Of a stretch of 64,000 nt of DNA, positions 49,379 to 57,424 are shown one piece after another. Source of the stretch: CAVUAT01 sp963848045 (GTDB taxonomy: Bacteria > Actinomycetota > Thermoleophilia > Solirubrobacterales > 70-9); assembly GCA_963848045.1 (NCBI GenBank), contig CAWKCC010000001.1, positions 248,001 through 312,000 on the forward strand, in the 5' to 3' direction. The notes beneath the pieces are model-generated. The model worked only from the letters and a program-made list of their open reading frames with translations. It was not told where the DNA came from and searched no databases. A program made the position numbers and the translations under genes. The stretch's first letter is position 1. The number at the start of each line of letters is the position of its first letter.

Positions 49379-50734
49379 CTAGGTGACGGTAACCCTCGCG
49401 ATCGTGGTCAGCGACTGGTAGTAGATGTCGCGCTCGAAGCCCGGGGCGGGGAACAGGAACGCCTGCGCAGGAGAGGGCACGCCCACGCGAGCTCGCTCCT
49501 CGCCGGTGTCCAGGTCGAGCACCACGAGCTGGTCGCTGCCGGTGGCAAGCGAGGCGCGCCGCGCGGTCGCGGAGCGCGCCAGCAGCGGGCCGAGCGCCCT
49601 GAGGGCGGGACGCGCGAGCGGCCGGCGCATGGTCGCAGCGTCCCGCCAGTCCTGGACGATCAGCTCGCGGGTGTCGGGGAAGAGGATCAGGTGACCGGCG
49701 TGGGCGAGCCCGTCTCGTCGCCAGAGTGGCTCCAGCTCGTCGCCCTGCAGGCGCCAGGCGCGCACCACCGCGTTGCCCGCGTCGTAGGCGACGATGATCC
49801 TCCCCTCCGGGTCCCAGCCGGGCGGATTGGACTCGGTCCCGAAGGGCAGGCCGCTGATCTCCGCCGAGCGCACGGCACCATCATCGCGGCGGGCCCACCA
49901 GAGCCGTACCGGACTGGCCTGCACGCCGCTGCCGAGCATCGTCCGGTCGACGCGGTTACGGCCATTGTCCATCCAGTAGACGTGCTCGTCGGCGATCACC
50001 GGATCCCACCCGTAGCTCCGCTCGGGCGCCGGTCCGTAGCGCGGGCGCCAGCTGTCGTCGATCACGATCCGGCCGGCCTCGCGGTCCAGGCGCAGCCGGA
50101 AGACGACCGTGGTGCCGACCGCGATCACGCTCTCGCCGTCGCTCGCGAGCCGGGCGATCGAGGGCTCGGGCAGGCGCAGCGGTGCGGCCGCGGGCATCAT
50201 CGTCCGAGGATCCAGCACCGACACCGTAGAGGGCTCGAGGCCCGCCGGGGCGTCGCAGTCCTTGGTGACGATCTCGCCGCCGTCGAGGACCACGAAGGAG
50301 TTGTGCGGACGGGCAACCGGCAGACGGTGCGAGGCGATCACGTCCAGATCCGCGCTGAGGCGGTGTGCCCAGCGGCCGAAGACCATGTGCAGGTCGCCGC
50401 TCGCGTGCGCGGCGATCCCACCGGGCCAGTAAGCGCCGCCCGGCAGCCGCGGTGTCGAAGCGCTGACCGCGAGCGTCTCCGGATCGAGCCGCTCCACCCA
50501 TCCCTCGACGGGTGCGGTCTGTGGCCCGCGGACGGGTATGTCATGGCGCAGCGCGTAGAGCTCGCCCGGCTCGCGCCGCACAAGCGCGTCCGTCGCGTAC
50601 GCGTCGCGGACGGCGGACACCTCGAGCCGCTCGCCCGCCCGCATTCCGAGACCCGGCTGCCCGCTCACCGCTCCCCACCGCCGCGGGCCGCCGTCCTCGC
50701 ACGTCCACGGCCGCGGCCAGTAGGCGCCGGCCAC
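49379..50734 (-). CDS. Beta-propeller-like hypothetical protein
   Basis: A 451-residue soluble protein without signal peptide. Repeated short strands with turn motifs (for example LYALRHDIPV, AYWPGGIAAH, HNSFVVLDGGEIVTKD, NPPGWDPEGRIIVAYDAG) suggest a beta-propeller, resembling SMP-30 or PQQ-like sensors, but no known family is certain. GTG 50734 starts 2 nt after the HD gene stop, so the two are coupled. It has no catalytic motif I recognise; a substrate-binding or lactonase role is possible. Confidence 0.6.
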   Translation of the reverse strand: MAGAYWPRPWTCEDGGPRRWGAVSGQPGLGMRAGERLEVSAVRDAYATDALVRREPGELYALRHDIPVRGPQTAPVEGWVERLDPETLAVSASTPRLPGGAYWPGGIAAHASGDLHMVFGRWAHRLSADLDVIASHRLPVARPHNSFVVLDGGEIVTKDCDAPAGLEPSTVSVLDPRTMMPAAAPLRLPEPSIARLASDGESVIAVGTTVVFRLRLDREAGRIVIDDSWRPRYGPAPERSYGWDPVIADEHVYWMDNGRNRVDRTMLGSGVQASPVRLWWARRDDGAVRSAEISGLPFGTESNPPGWDPEGRIIVAYDAGNAVVRAWRLQGDELEPLWRRDGLAHAGHLILFPDTRELIVQDWRDAATMRRPLARPALRALGPLLARSATARRASLATGSDQLVVLDLDTGEERARVGVPSPAQAFLFPAPGFERDIYYQSLTTIARVTVT

Positions 50735-50736
50735 GA

Positions 50737-51318
50737 CTACTCGCCGAGGTGGCGGGGCTCGGAGAAGACCTCCCTGACCAGCGGCTCGAACTCCTCGATC
50801 GGGAGCGAGTCGTAGGCCGGGTCGAAGCAGTTCTGGTCGTAGAGCTCGCAGAACTCGGCGCAGTCGTCGAACCACTCGTGGCCGCGGTAGCGCTCGCGGG
50901 CATCGGGGTCCTCGCCGGTCTGGCGGCCGTAGAAGTACTGCTGGAAGACTCCGTGGTGCTCGACCACCCAGCAGATCCGCGGCTCGATGTAGGGACGCAG
51001 GATCGCCGCGACCATCTGACCGTGCGTGTAGGGGGCGAGCTCGTCACCGATGTCGTGCAGCAACGCCGCGACCACGTACTCGTCCGAGCGCCCGTCACGC
51101 AGAGCGCGCGTCGCCGACTGCAGGGAGTGCTCGTAGCGCGAGACCTTGTAGCCGGCGAACGAGTGCTCGAGCGCCCGGACCGCGGCCAGCAGACGATCGG
51201 GCAGCCCTCGCGTGTATTCCCCCTCGTGCCGAGCCAGCAGCTCGAAGTCCTCGGCCGTGCCGTCGGCCATGCGGGTGAACCCGACCGTCTCCATCGCCAC
51301 CTCCGCCTCGTAGGGCAC
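50737..51318 (-). CDS. HD-domain protein, PhnZ/COG4341-like
   Basis: A 193-residue HD-domain protein. It has EHSLQSATRALRDG near 63-76, ALLHDIGDELAPYTHGQM near 85-102 and VVEHHGVFQQYFYG near 118-131, a pattern of His/Asp ligands as in the COG4341 HD proteins related to PhnZ and myo-inositol oxygenase, which are mixed-valent di-iron enzymes. So an oxygenase rather than a phosphatase is possible. GTG 51318 is used; ATG at 51294 is an alternative. It is coupled with the propeller-like gene. Confidence 0.78.
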   Translation of the reverse strand: MPYEAEVAMETVGFTRMADGTAEDFELLARHEGEYTRGLPDRLLAAVRALEHSFAGYKVSRYEHSLQSATRALRDGRSDEYVVAALLHDIGDELAPYTHGQMVAAILRPYIEPRICWVVEHHGVFQQYFYGRQTGEDPDARERYRGHEWFDDCAEFCELYDQNCFDPAYDSLPIEEFEPLVREVFSEPRHLGE

Positions 51319-51437
51319 CTGACTGCCCGACCAACCTATTACCGATGCCAGCCGTGCGCCCGATGATCGACGCGGTGTTCAGGCAAGCTCGGGGCCGGGT
51401 CCCTTAACCGAAGACGGATTCCAGATAGAACTCCACG

Positions 51438-52172
51438 GTGGCCGCGATCCCGCCTTCGGCAGGCGCCGAGCTCGTCGTCGATCACGTCAGCCGAGTCTTC
51501 GCCGACGGGCTGCGGGCGCTGGACGACGTCTCATTCCGGCTGGAGCCCGGTGAGCTGGCTCTGCTGACCGGTCGCTCGGGCGCCGGCAAGTCGACACTCC
51601 TGAACCTGGTGGCCGCCTTCGACCTGCCGGACGCCGGCCGGATCGTGGTGGACGGGGTGCCGCTGGCCGAGCTTCCCGACCCGGCCCGCTACCGGCGGGA
51701 GGTGATCGGCTTCGTCTTCCAGCTCCATCACCTGATCGAGGCCCTGACCGCCGAGGAGAACGTGGAGATCCCGCTGCTGCCGATGGGCATCCCGGCCGCC
51801 GAGCGCCGGAAGCGCGCGCGGGCGGCCCTGGTCGACGTCGGCATGGCCGAGCGCCCGCACCATCGTCCGGGCCAGCTCTCCGGGGGGGAGCGCCAGCGGG
51901 TCGCGGTGGCCCGGGCGCTCGTCAATCGACCGCGGCTGCTGCTCGCCGACGAGCCCACGGCCAGCCTCGACGAGCAGTCCGCCGAGGAGCTGTTGGAGCT
52001 GCTCGGCGGGTTACGGGCGAGCCACGGCGGGACGGTCCTGCTGATCAGCCACGATCCGATGGCCCCCCGTCACGCAACGCGCGTGCTGAAGCTGCGCGAT
52101 GGGCGCCTGGAGAGCGACGAGCGCGTCGACCGCGCACTCACCCCAGGGCCTCCGCGGGACGAACGCGGGTGA
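51438..52172 (+). CDS. ABC transporter ATP-binding protein
   Basis: A 244-residue ATPase of the LolD/MacB type: Walker A LTGRSGAGKSTLL near 42, Q-loop FQLHHLIEAL near 92, signature QLSGGERQRVAVARAL near 142-157 and Walker B RLLLADEPTASLD near 163-174. It fits the FtsX-type permease encoded convergently at 52138-53235. GTG start at 51438 has a weak TAGAAC 6 nt upstream. Its 3' end overlaps the permease 3' end by 35 bp. Confidence 0.92.
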   Translation: MAAIPPSAGAELVVDHVSRVFADGLRALDDVSFRLEPGELALLTGRSGAGKSTLLNLVAAFDLPDAGRIVVDGVPLAELPDPARYRREVIGFVFQLHHLIEALTAEENVEIPLLPMGIPAAERRKRARAALVDVGMAERPHHRPGQLSGGERQRVAVARALVNRPRLLLADEPTASLDEQSAEELLELLGGLRASHGGTVLLISHDPMAPRHATRVLKLRDGRLESDERVDRALTPGPPRDERG

Positions 52173-53235
52173 CCCGCCAGGCAGGGTAGAGACCGCCCAG
52201 CACCCCCATGCCGACAGATACGGCGAGCGCAACCGCGACCGCGCCGAGGCTCACAGTTGGATCGACCAGGGCGGAGACCCCGAGCACCCGCGGCGCCAGC
52301 TCCCCCGCCAACACGCCCAGCGGTATCCCGACGGCGGCACCCAGCAGGCTGAGCAGCACGGCCTGACCCACCACCAGCCGGACGACCTGCGCGGGGGGCC
52401 AGCCGACCGCGATCAGCAGGGCGAACTCCCTCTGGCGCTCCAGCACCGTCATCAGCGTGGTGTTCATCACCATGATCGCCCCGACCAGCAGCGCCAGCGC
52501 CCCGAGCACCACGGTCGCCTTGCTGACCAAGAGCGCATTGGTGTCGGCGCGCACGACCTGGCCGGGCTCGCTGATCGCCACGGTGCCGGGAAACGACTCC
52601 TCCAGCGCCTCCCCGAGCTCGTCGGCCGGCGATCCCGGTGCGGCGGCGACCGCGATCGTGGTCGCGTCGCTGCCCGAGCCGGCGATCTCCTGCGCGGTCT
52701 CGAGCGGCAGGGTCCCGCCTTGGTCCTCGAAGGGGACCCCCGCGTGGTAGACGCCCGAAACCCGGAAGTCGCCCGCCGCCAGCTCGAGCGACTGCCCGGT
52801 GCCGAGGCCGAGCTCGCCCGCCGCGGCGTCCCCGAGCGCCGTCTCGTCGGGTTCGAAGGGCGGCCCGCCGCCGGCGAAGACGAGCCGGCGCATCACGAAG
52901 CTCTGCGGATCGACACCGAAAAGCAGGAACGCGCTCTCGTCCGGGAGTTGGTCGGTCAGCACCAGCACCGGTGCGGCGTCGGCCACGCCGGGCTGCCGGC
53001 GGACCTCCTCGGCCAACCCCTGGGGAAGCCGCGAGGCGGTTAGATCGCCCCGGCTCGCCTGGAAGAGCCCGAGCTCGGCGTCGCCGAGGGTCGCCAGGCC
53101 CGCGGCGCTGCGCTCGATGCCCTTGCCGAGGGCGAGCAGGGCGACGACCGCGGCGACTCCGACCGCGATCCCGGTCACCGCAAGGGCGGCCCGCAGGCGC
53201 CTCCGGGTGAGATCGAGCCTTATCAGCCGCAACAC
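52138..53235 (-). CDS. FtsX-like ABC transporter permease
   Basis: A 365-residue four-helix permease of the MacB/FtsX kind. Helix 1 (about 14-36) precedes a long periplasmic domain (about 38-235), then three helices (about 240-265, 290-320, 330-352). The end TRVRPAEALG is typical. Start is GTG 53235 (VLRLIRLDLTRRRLRAAL), since a basic N-terminal turn is usual before helix 1. It is convergent with its likely ATPase. Probably moves a lipid or lipoprotein; substrate unknown. Confidence 0.88.
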   Translation of the reverse strand: MLRLIRLDLTRRRLRAALAVTGIAVGVAAVVALLALGKGIERSAAGLATLGDAELGLFQASRGDLTASRLPQGLAEEVRRQPGVADAAPVLVLTDQLPDESAFLLFGVDPQSFVMRRLVFAGGGPPFEPDETALGDAAAGELGLGTGQSLELAAGDFRVSGVYHAGVPFEDQGGTLPLETAQEIAGSGSDATTIAVAAAPGSPADELGEALEESFPGTVAISEPGQVVRADTNALLVSKATVVLGALALLVGAIMVMNTTLMTVLERQREFALLIAVGWPPAQVVRLVVGQAVLLSLLGAAVGIPLGVLAGELAPRVLGVSALVDPTVSLGAVAVALAVSVGMGVLGGLYPAWRVTRVRPAEALG

Positions 53236-53261
53236 ACCGTCATCATCCCAGGGCTCTGACC

Positions 53262-53723
53262 ATGGAAGCCGAATTTGCCACCTTTCCCGAGATCGAGGCG
53301 AGAGGCCTCGACGGACGCAGGTTCCGCCTGCCCGGCGACCTCGAGGGCGATCGCAACATCGTCGTGGTCGCCTTCCGGCGCCGCCAGCAGGAGCTCGTCG
53401 ACGGCTGGCTGCCCGCGCTGCTGGAGCTCGAGCGTCAGCTCCCGGGCCTTCGCGTCTACGAGGTCCCGACCATCTCGCGCACCTGGTCGCCGGCACGACG
53501 GTTCATCGACGGCGGCATGACCCGCGGCATCCCCGATCCCGGTGCCCGCGCCCGGACGCTGACGAGCTACACGGACGTCGGGCGCGTGCTCGCGGCGCTC
53601 GGGCTCAAGGACACCGAGACGATCGCGATCGTCCTGGTCGAGCGCTCCGGGGGGATCGCCTGGCAGGGGAGCGGCCGCTTCAGCGAGGAGAAGCTGCGGG
53701 GGCTCGCTGCGGCGCTCCGCTGA
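53262..53723 (+). CDS. Thioredoxin-fold-like protein without Cys
   Basis: A 153-residue protein with no cysteine. The pattern DLEGDRNIVVVAFRRRQQELVDGWLP resembles a thioredoxin-fold strand-helix where the CxxC would sit, and ETIAIVLVERSGGIAWQGSGRFSEEKL resembles the Trx-like cis-Pro to C-terminal region of AhpC/TSA-type proteins. A redox role is therefore not likely. ATP10-like or structural roles are possible. It lies 27 nt from the divergent permease start. Confidence 0.6.
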   Translation: MEAEFATFPEIEARGLDGRRFRLPGDLEGDRNIVVVAFRRRQQELVDGWLPALLELERQLPGLRVYEVPTISRTWSPARRFIDGGMTRGIPDPGARARTLTSYTDVGRVLAALGLKDTETIAIVLVERSGGIAWQGSGRFSEEKLRGLAAALR

Positions 53724-53742
53724 CGGCAGTCGCCGCTGCGGC

Positions 53743-54384
53743 TCAGATCCACTCGAGGGCCACCCCGAAGACGAGCAGCGAGACCGCGACGATCGCCGCC
53801 ATCGCGCCGACTATGCGCAACCGTGAGCGATTGTCGGGGCGGTCGTAGACGTAGGCCGCGATCAGGAAGAACCACAGGTAGCCGAAGACGACGATCAGCG
53901 GCACGAAGGGGACGTCCCACCACCAGTACTCCCAGTGGAAGTAGCCGGTGGCGTTGAGCAACACCTCGACCAGGACGGCGAAGATCGAGAAGCCGAGCGC
54001 GATCGTCAGCCTGTTCGGCAACCCGAGCAGCTTGGCGCGCGGATCGGGCGGCAGCGACTTCGCGTAGACCACGCCGGAGACAGCGAACATCAGCGAGATC
54101 TCGATCGTCAGACCGATCAGGACCAGGTAGGCGGTGTCGCCGGTCACCGTCCACACGGCTGCCCGGTCGCTGAAGTGCAGGACCAGCGCGTCGATGATCT
54201 CGTTGATCCAGTCGGCGAGCCACAGCGCAGCGCCCGCGAGCACGATGTCCCAGCGGCGACGCTCGACCTCGACCGCGTAGACGTAGAGGACGAGCACCAA
54301 CAGGGTGACCACGTACCACTTGAACTGGGTCTCGTCGCGCAGCAGGCTCTGGGCCTCGACGGTGAAGTCCGTGAGCGCGGCCAC
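53743..54384 (-). CDS. Polytopic membrane protein, unknown
   Basis: A 213-residue membrane protein with about 6 helices (about 22-40, 46-64, 80-102, 125-147, 155-176, 189-212). The loop GLPNRLTIALGF and an aromatic cluster HWEYWWWDVPFVP near 147-159 are distinctive. Three charged positions inside helices (Asp, Glu) may be functional. I do not recognise a family. It lies upstream of no obvious partner; the WS/DGAT gene follows on the same strand side by side at 54451. Confidence 0.7.
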   Translation of the reverse strand: MAALTDFTVEAQSLLRDETQFKWYVVTLLVLVLYVYAVEVERRRWDIVLAGAALWLADWINEIIDALVLHFSDRAAVWTVTGDTAYLVLIGLTIEISLMFAVSGVVYAKSLPPDPRAKLLGLPNRLTIALGFSIFAVLVEVLLNATGYFHWEYWWWDVPFVPLIVVFGYLWFFLIAAYVYDRPDNRSRLRIVGAMAAIVAVSLLVFGVALEWI

Positions 54385-54450
54385 GAGGCGACTCTATGCA
54401 CCCTCCGGCGGCGGCGCGGTCTCGGGGGCCCGGGGCTCGCGCCGGGCGGA

Positions 54451-55848
54451 TCAGCCGCCGGCCCGCGCCAGCGCGCGCAGCTCATCCAGTGACTCCTCGA
54501 TCCCGCGCGCCAGCACCTCGAGGTCGGGGACGGCGCCGCGGTCGGCTGCGAGGCCGAAGACCACCTCGCCGTCGTAGCTGGCGACCGCGATGCCCAGGGC
54601 GTGGTAGGCGAAGATCGGCACCAGGGGAAAGATCCGCCGCAGGCGCGCGCCCAGCGCATAGAGGGTGACCTGCGGCCCCGGGACGTTGGTGATCGTGACG
54701 TTGAACAGCCGCGGTGTGTAGGCGAGTCGCGCGGCCGCGGCGTGGATCACCGGCGGCGCGATCCCCGCCAGGTCCAGGAACGCCTCGGTGCCGGCGGCCT
54801 GCGAGCCGCCCTTCAGCGCCTCCGCGGCGACCATCGTCCTTCGGTAGCGCTCCAGCGCATCCGGCTCGGCGACCGGCAGTTCGACGAACAAGGAGCTGAC
54901 CCGATTGCCGAGCGCCAGCGTCTCGCCCGTCCGCCGCAGGCTGACCGGCACCATCGCCCGCAGGCCCCTCGGGTCCGGCTCCTCGTCGCGGGAGGCGAGC
55001 AGCCGCCGCAGGCCGCCCGCCGCGGCGGCGAGCACGACGTCGTTGACGGTCCCTCCGAGCGCCCGCTTGATCTCCTTGAGCTGCTCGAGCGCCACCACCA
55101 CCTCGGCCAGCCGCCTGGTGGCGCCGATCCGCACGTTGAGGCTGGTGCGGGGTGCGCCGCGCAGCTCGTCGCGGACCAGCAGCTCGGCCAGGCCGCGTGA
55201 GCGGGTGAGCATCCCCCCGAGCTTGCGGGGATGCAGGGCGAGGTCGAGCCCGGCGCGGGCCCCCTCGTAGGCCAGCCCGAGCGGGCCGTGGGTGCCCCGC
55301 TCGTTGTCGGGCGGCGCCTCGAAGTCCCCCAGCAGCCCCTGGGAGCCGGGGCCGGGGTCGGGCTCGGCGTCGAGGATCAAGGTGGTCACCGAGGCGCCGC
55401 TGATCCCGTCGACGAGGCAGTGGTGCACCTTGGCGGCGATCGCCCAGCGACCCTCCGCCAGCCCGTCGAGCATTGTCATCTCCCAGAGGGGGTGGGCGCG
55501 GTCGAGCCGGTGCGAGTAGAAGTCGGCGAGCCAGTCGAGCAGCTCCTCCCGGCCGCCGGGATCGGGCAGGGTCGCGTGGCGCACATGAGTGGCGATGTCG
55601 AAGGCGTCCTCGTCCACCCAGGTCGGCCAGCTGAAGCCGCCCGTGCGCGGCTCCGAGAGGCGTCGGCGAAAGCGGGGCAGCAGCGCCAGGCGGGACTCGA
55701 GGAGCTCCCGGACGTCCTCGACGGCGGGGATGCCACCGCCCGGGAGCGGCTCGAACAGCATCGCCCAGCCGATGTGCATGTGCGAGGACTCATCGCCCTC
55801 CTCCAACTCGAGGAAGGACGCGTCGAGCGGTGTCAGGTGGTCGGTCAA
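54451..55848 (-). CDS. WS/DGAT O-acyltransferase
   Basis: A 465-residue wax ester synthase / diacylglycerol acyltransferase. The catalytic HHxxxDG is VHHCLVDGISGAS near 135, with PLDASFLELE at the start and VTNVPGPQVTLY near 390 (typical NVPGP end motif). It forms wax esters or triacylglycerol from acyl-CoA. TTG at 55848 is used: GGAGG lies 5 nt upstream and PLDxxF immediately follows, whereas the upstream frame is noise. With plsC nearby it supports lipid storage. Confidence 0.93.
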   Translation of the reverse strand: MTDHLTPLDASFLELEEGDESSHMHIGWAMLFEPLPGGGIPAVEDVRELLESRLALLPRFRRRLSEPRTGGFSWPTWVDEDAFDIATHVRHATLPDPGGREELLDWLADFYSHRLDRAHPLWEMTMLDGLAEGRWAIAAKVHHCLVDGISGASVTTLILDAEPDPGPGSQGLLGDFEAPPDNERGTHGPLGLAYEGARAGLDLALHPRKLGGMLTRSRGLAELLVRDELRGAPRTSLNVRIGATRRLAEVVVALEQLKEIKRALGGTVNDVVLAAAAGGLRRLLASRDEEPDPRGLRAMVPVSLRRTGETLALGNRVSSLFVELPVAEPDALERYRRTMVAAEALKGGSQAAGTEAFLDLAGIAPPVIHAAAARLAYTPRLFNVTITNVPGPQVTLYALGARLRRIFPLVPIFAYHALGIAVASYDGEVVFGLAADRGAVPDLEVLARGIEESLDELRALARAGG

Positions 55849-56044
55849 GGACGCCTCCTCCGAGGATAATCGTAGGGCCCGCTCAGCCCCCGGAGCCGCC
55901 TCCCCTGACACGCGCCTGGTAGCGGGTCGCCGACGCCCGGCCCTCGGGGTCGCCGAGCCCCGCCAGCAGGCCGTCGGCATCCGACACGCACGCTCGCCGC
56001 CGGGCAGCCGGGCCCCGAGGTGGGCCCCGAGGTGGCCGCTCGTC

Positions 56045-56050
56045 TAGTCT
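56045..56050 (+). promoter_or_regulatory. -10-like box of small membrane gene pair
   Basis: TAGTCT lies 6 nt before ATG 56057. Confidence 0.5.
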
Positions 56051-56056
56051 TGCCGG

Positions 56057-56245
56057 ATGCCAAAGACCAACACAGAGCGCGCCCGGGCCCTGATCCTCGC
56101 GGCCGCCTTCCTTTCCTTTCTGGGGTCAGTCGGCCTCTACTTCCTCGATGAGCGCACCCACGGGATCTTCGTCGGCCTCTGGGTTCCCTCGATCCTCGCC
56201 CTCGGCGCGCTGATCCTGCCGCCCAGGGAAGGGCCGCGGAATTGA
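56057..56245 (+). CDS. Small two-helix membrane protein (62 aa)
   Basis: A 62-residue protein with helices at about 11-29 and 36-53 and a charged ends (MPKTNTERAR, PPREGPRN). It starts 6 nt after a TAGTCT box and its stop overlaps the next small gene (TTGA). No family is recognised. Small paired membrane proteins of this kind often modulate a transporter or form toxin-like partners; no evidence for either. Confidence 0.65.
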   Translation: MPKTNTERARALILAAAFLSFLGSVGLYFLDERTHGIFVGLWVPSILALGALILPPREGPRN

Positions 56246-56361
56246 TCGGGATCTTCATCTTCGGCTGCTTCGTCACAGCGATGGTCGCGGCCGCCTGCGC
56301 CCTGATCATCACCGGAATTCGCGAGTCCGACCGCGAGCTGAAGCAGCGCGAAGACGAGTAG
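56242..56361 (+). CDS. Small one-helix membrane protein (39 aa), coupled
   Basis: A TTG-started frame overlapping the previous stop by 4 nt (TTGA), giving 39 residues: a long hydrophobic stretch IGIFIFGCFVTAMVAAA extending to about residue 25, then the charged tail RESDRELKQREDE. This is a typical type-I-like single-pass protein. Being so short it would be missed by a length cut-off. The overlap argues that it is real and co-translated with the 62-residue gene. Confidence 0.55.
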   Translation: MIGIFIFGCFVTAMVAAACALIITGIRESDRELKQREDE

Positions 56362-56436
56362 GCCGCCGGCTGCCTGATCCGGCGCGGCCGCGAGGGCGCG
56401 GTGGCGGGAGGCCGGCCGGCCGCGCTGAGGACTCGA

Positions 56437-57021
56437 CTACGAGTAGGGGTCCTGCGGCGCTCGGTCCTGCGAGAGCGAGCGCTGCGAGCGGGCGACCAGC
56501 GCCTCGATCGCGTCGGCCAGGTGGACCTGGTCGATGTTGTGGTCACCGCGCTCTATCCGCAGCTTGTGGGCCTCCAGCAGCACCTCGGCGTGGGTGTGGC
56601 CGGCGGGCGGCTCGAAGCGGTAGGAGGCCAGCTCGATCAGCAGCCCCAACGGGTCGGTGAAGTAGATCGAGTCCATGAAGCCGCGGTCCTTGACCCCGCT
56701 GTGGCTGATGCCACGTTCCTCCAGCCGCTCCACCGCCTGGTTGAAGCTGGCCTGCGAGAGCGAGATCGCGACGTGGTGCACGCAGCCGGGGTCGGTCGGG
56801 GTGCGCTCTGGGTCGGGCCTGCGGTCCTCGTTGGTGAAGACGGTGATCAGGCGCCCATCGCCGGGATCGAAGTAGAGGTGGCTCTCTGACTCGTTGTCGA
56901 GGTTGGGCTGCTCGAAGACGAACGGCATACCCAGCACGCCCTCCCAGAAGTCGATCGAGGTCTGCCGGTCGGCGCCGACGATTGTGATGTGGTGTACACC
57001 CTGGCTCTGCAGCTTTCGCAT
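56437..57021 (-). CDS. VOC family protein (catechol dioxygenase/glyoxalase-like)
   Basis: A 194-residue two-module VOC protein. The first module has VHHITIVGADRQTSIDFWEGVLGM near 8-31, the second CVHHVAISLSQASFNQAVERL near 80-100 and IYFTDPLGLLIELA near 120-134; His and Glu positions suit a metal site. It resembles ring-cleaving dioxygenases of the YwbC/glyoxalase type but no substrate can be fixed. ATG 57021 is used. It lies close downstream of the PlsC-VOC gene on the same strand. Confidence 0.85.
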   Translation of the reverse strand: MRKLQSQGVHHITIVGADRQTSIDFWEGVLGMPFVFEQPNLDNESESHLYFDPGDGRLITVFTNEDRRPDPERTPTDPGCVHHVAISLSQASFNQAVERLEERGISHSGVKDRGFMDSIYFTDPLGLLIELASYRFEPPAGHTHAEVLLEAHKLRIERGDHNIDQVHLADAIEALVARSQRSLSQDRAPQDPYS

Positions 57022-57046
57022 GGGCCTCGATCGGACTCGGAGCGGC

Positions 57047-57424
57047 TCAGCCTCCCGACTCGAGCAGCTCGATCCTGTAGTCGTCGGGATCCCTGACGAA
57101 GCACAGTCGCGGGCCACCCTCGCTGACCTGATACGGGGGCTTCTCCGGCTCGATCCCCATCCCCTTCAGCTGCTCGAGGGTGCTGTCGAGGTCGTCGACG
57201 GTCAGCGCCACGTGGCCGTAGGCGGTGCCCAGCTCGTAGTCGTTGACGCCGTGGTTATGGGTCAGCTCGAGCTCGGGAATCTCCTCACCCGGCACGCCCA
57301 TGAAGATGTTGGTCGCCTCGTCGCGGATCGGCAGCTCGCGGCGCTTCTCGAGCCCCAGGGCCTCGTAGAAGGAGACCGAGCGCTCGGGGTCGGTGATCCG
57401 GTAGCAGGTATGGATCATGCGCAT
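57047..57424 (-). CDS. gloA: Glyoxalase I-like VOC protein (internal to fusion frame)
   Basis: From ATG 57424 this frame encodes 125 residues, exactly a lactoylglutathione lyase: MRMIHTCYRITDPERSVSFY, then AYGHVALTVDDLDSTLEQLK near 65-84 and FVRDPDDYRIELLE near 108-121. It has the metal His and Glu of glyoxalase I. A TAGAGT box lies 7 nt before this ATG, so it may be made alone as leaderless mRNA, in addition to being the C-terminal part of the longer PlsC frame. Confidence 0.85.
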   Translation of the reverse strand: MRMIHTCYRITDPERSVSFYEALGLEKRRELPIRDEATNIFMGVPGEEIPELELTHNHGVNDYELGTAYGHVALTVDDLDSTLEQLKGMGIEPEKPPYQVSEGGPRLCFVRDPDDYRIELLESGG

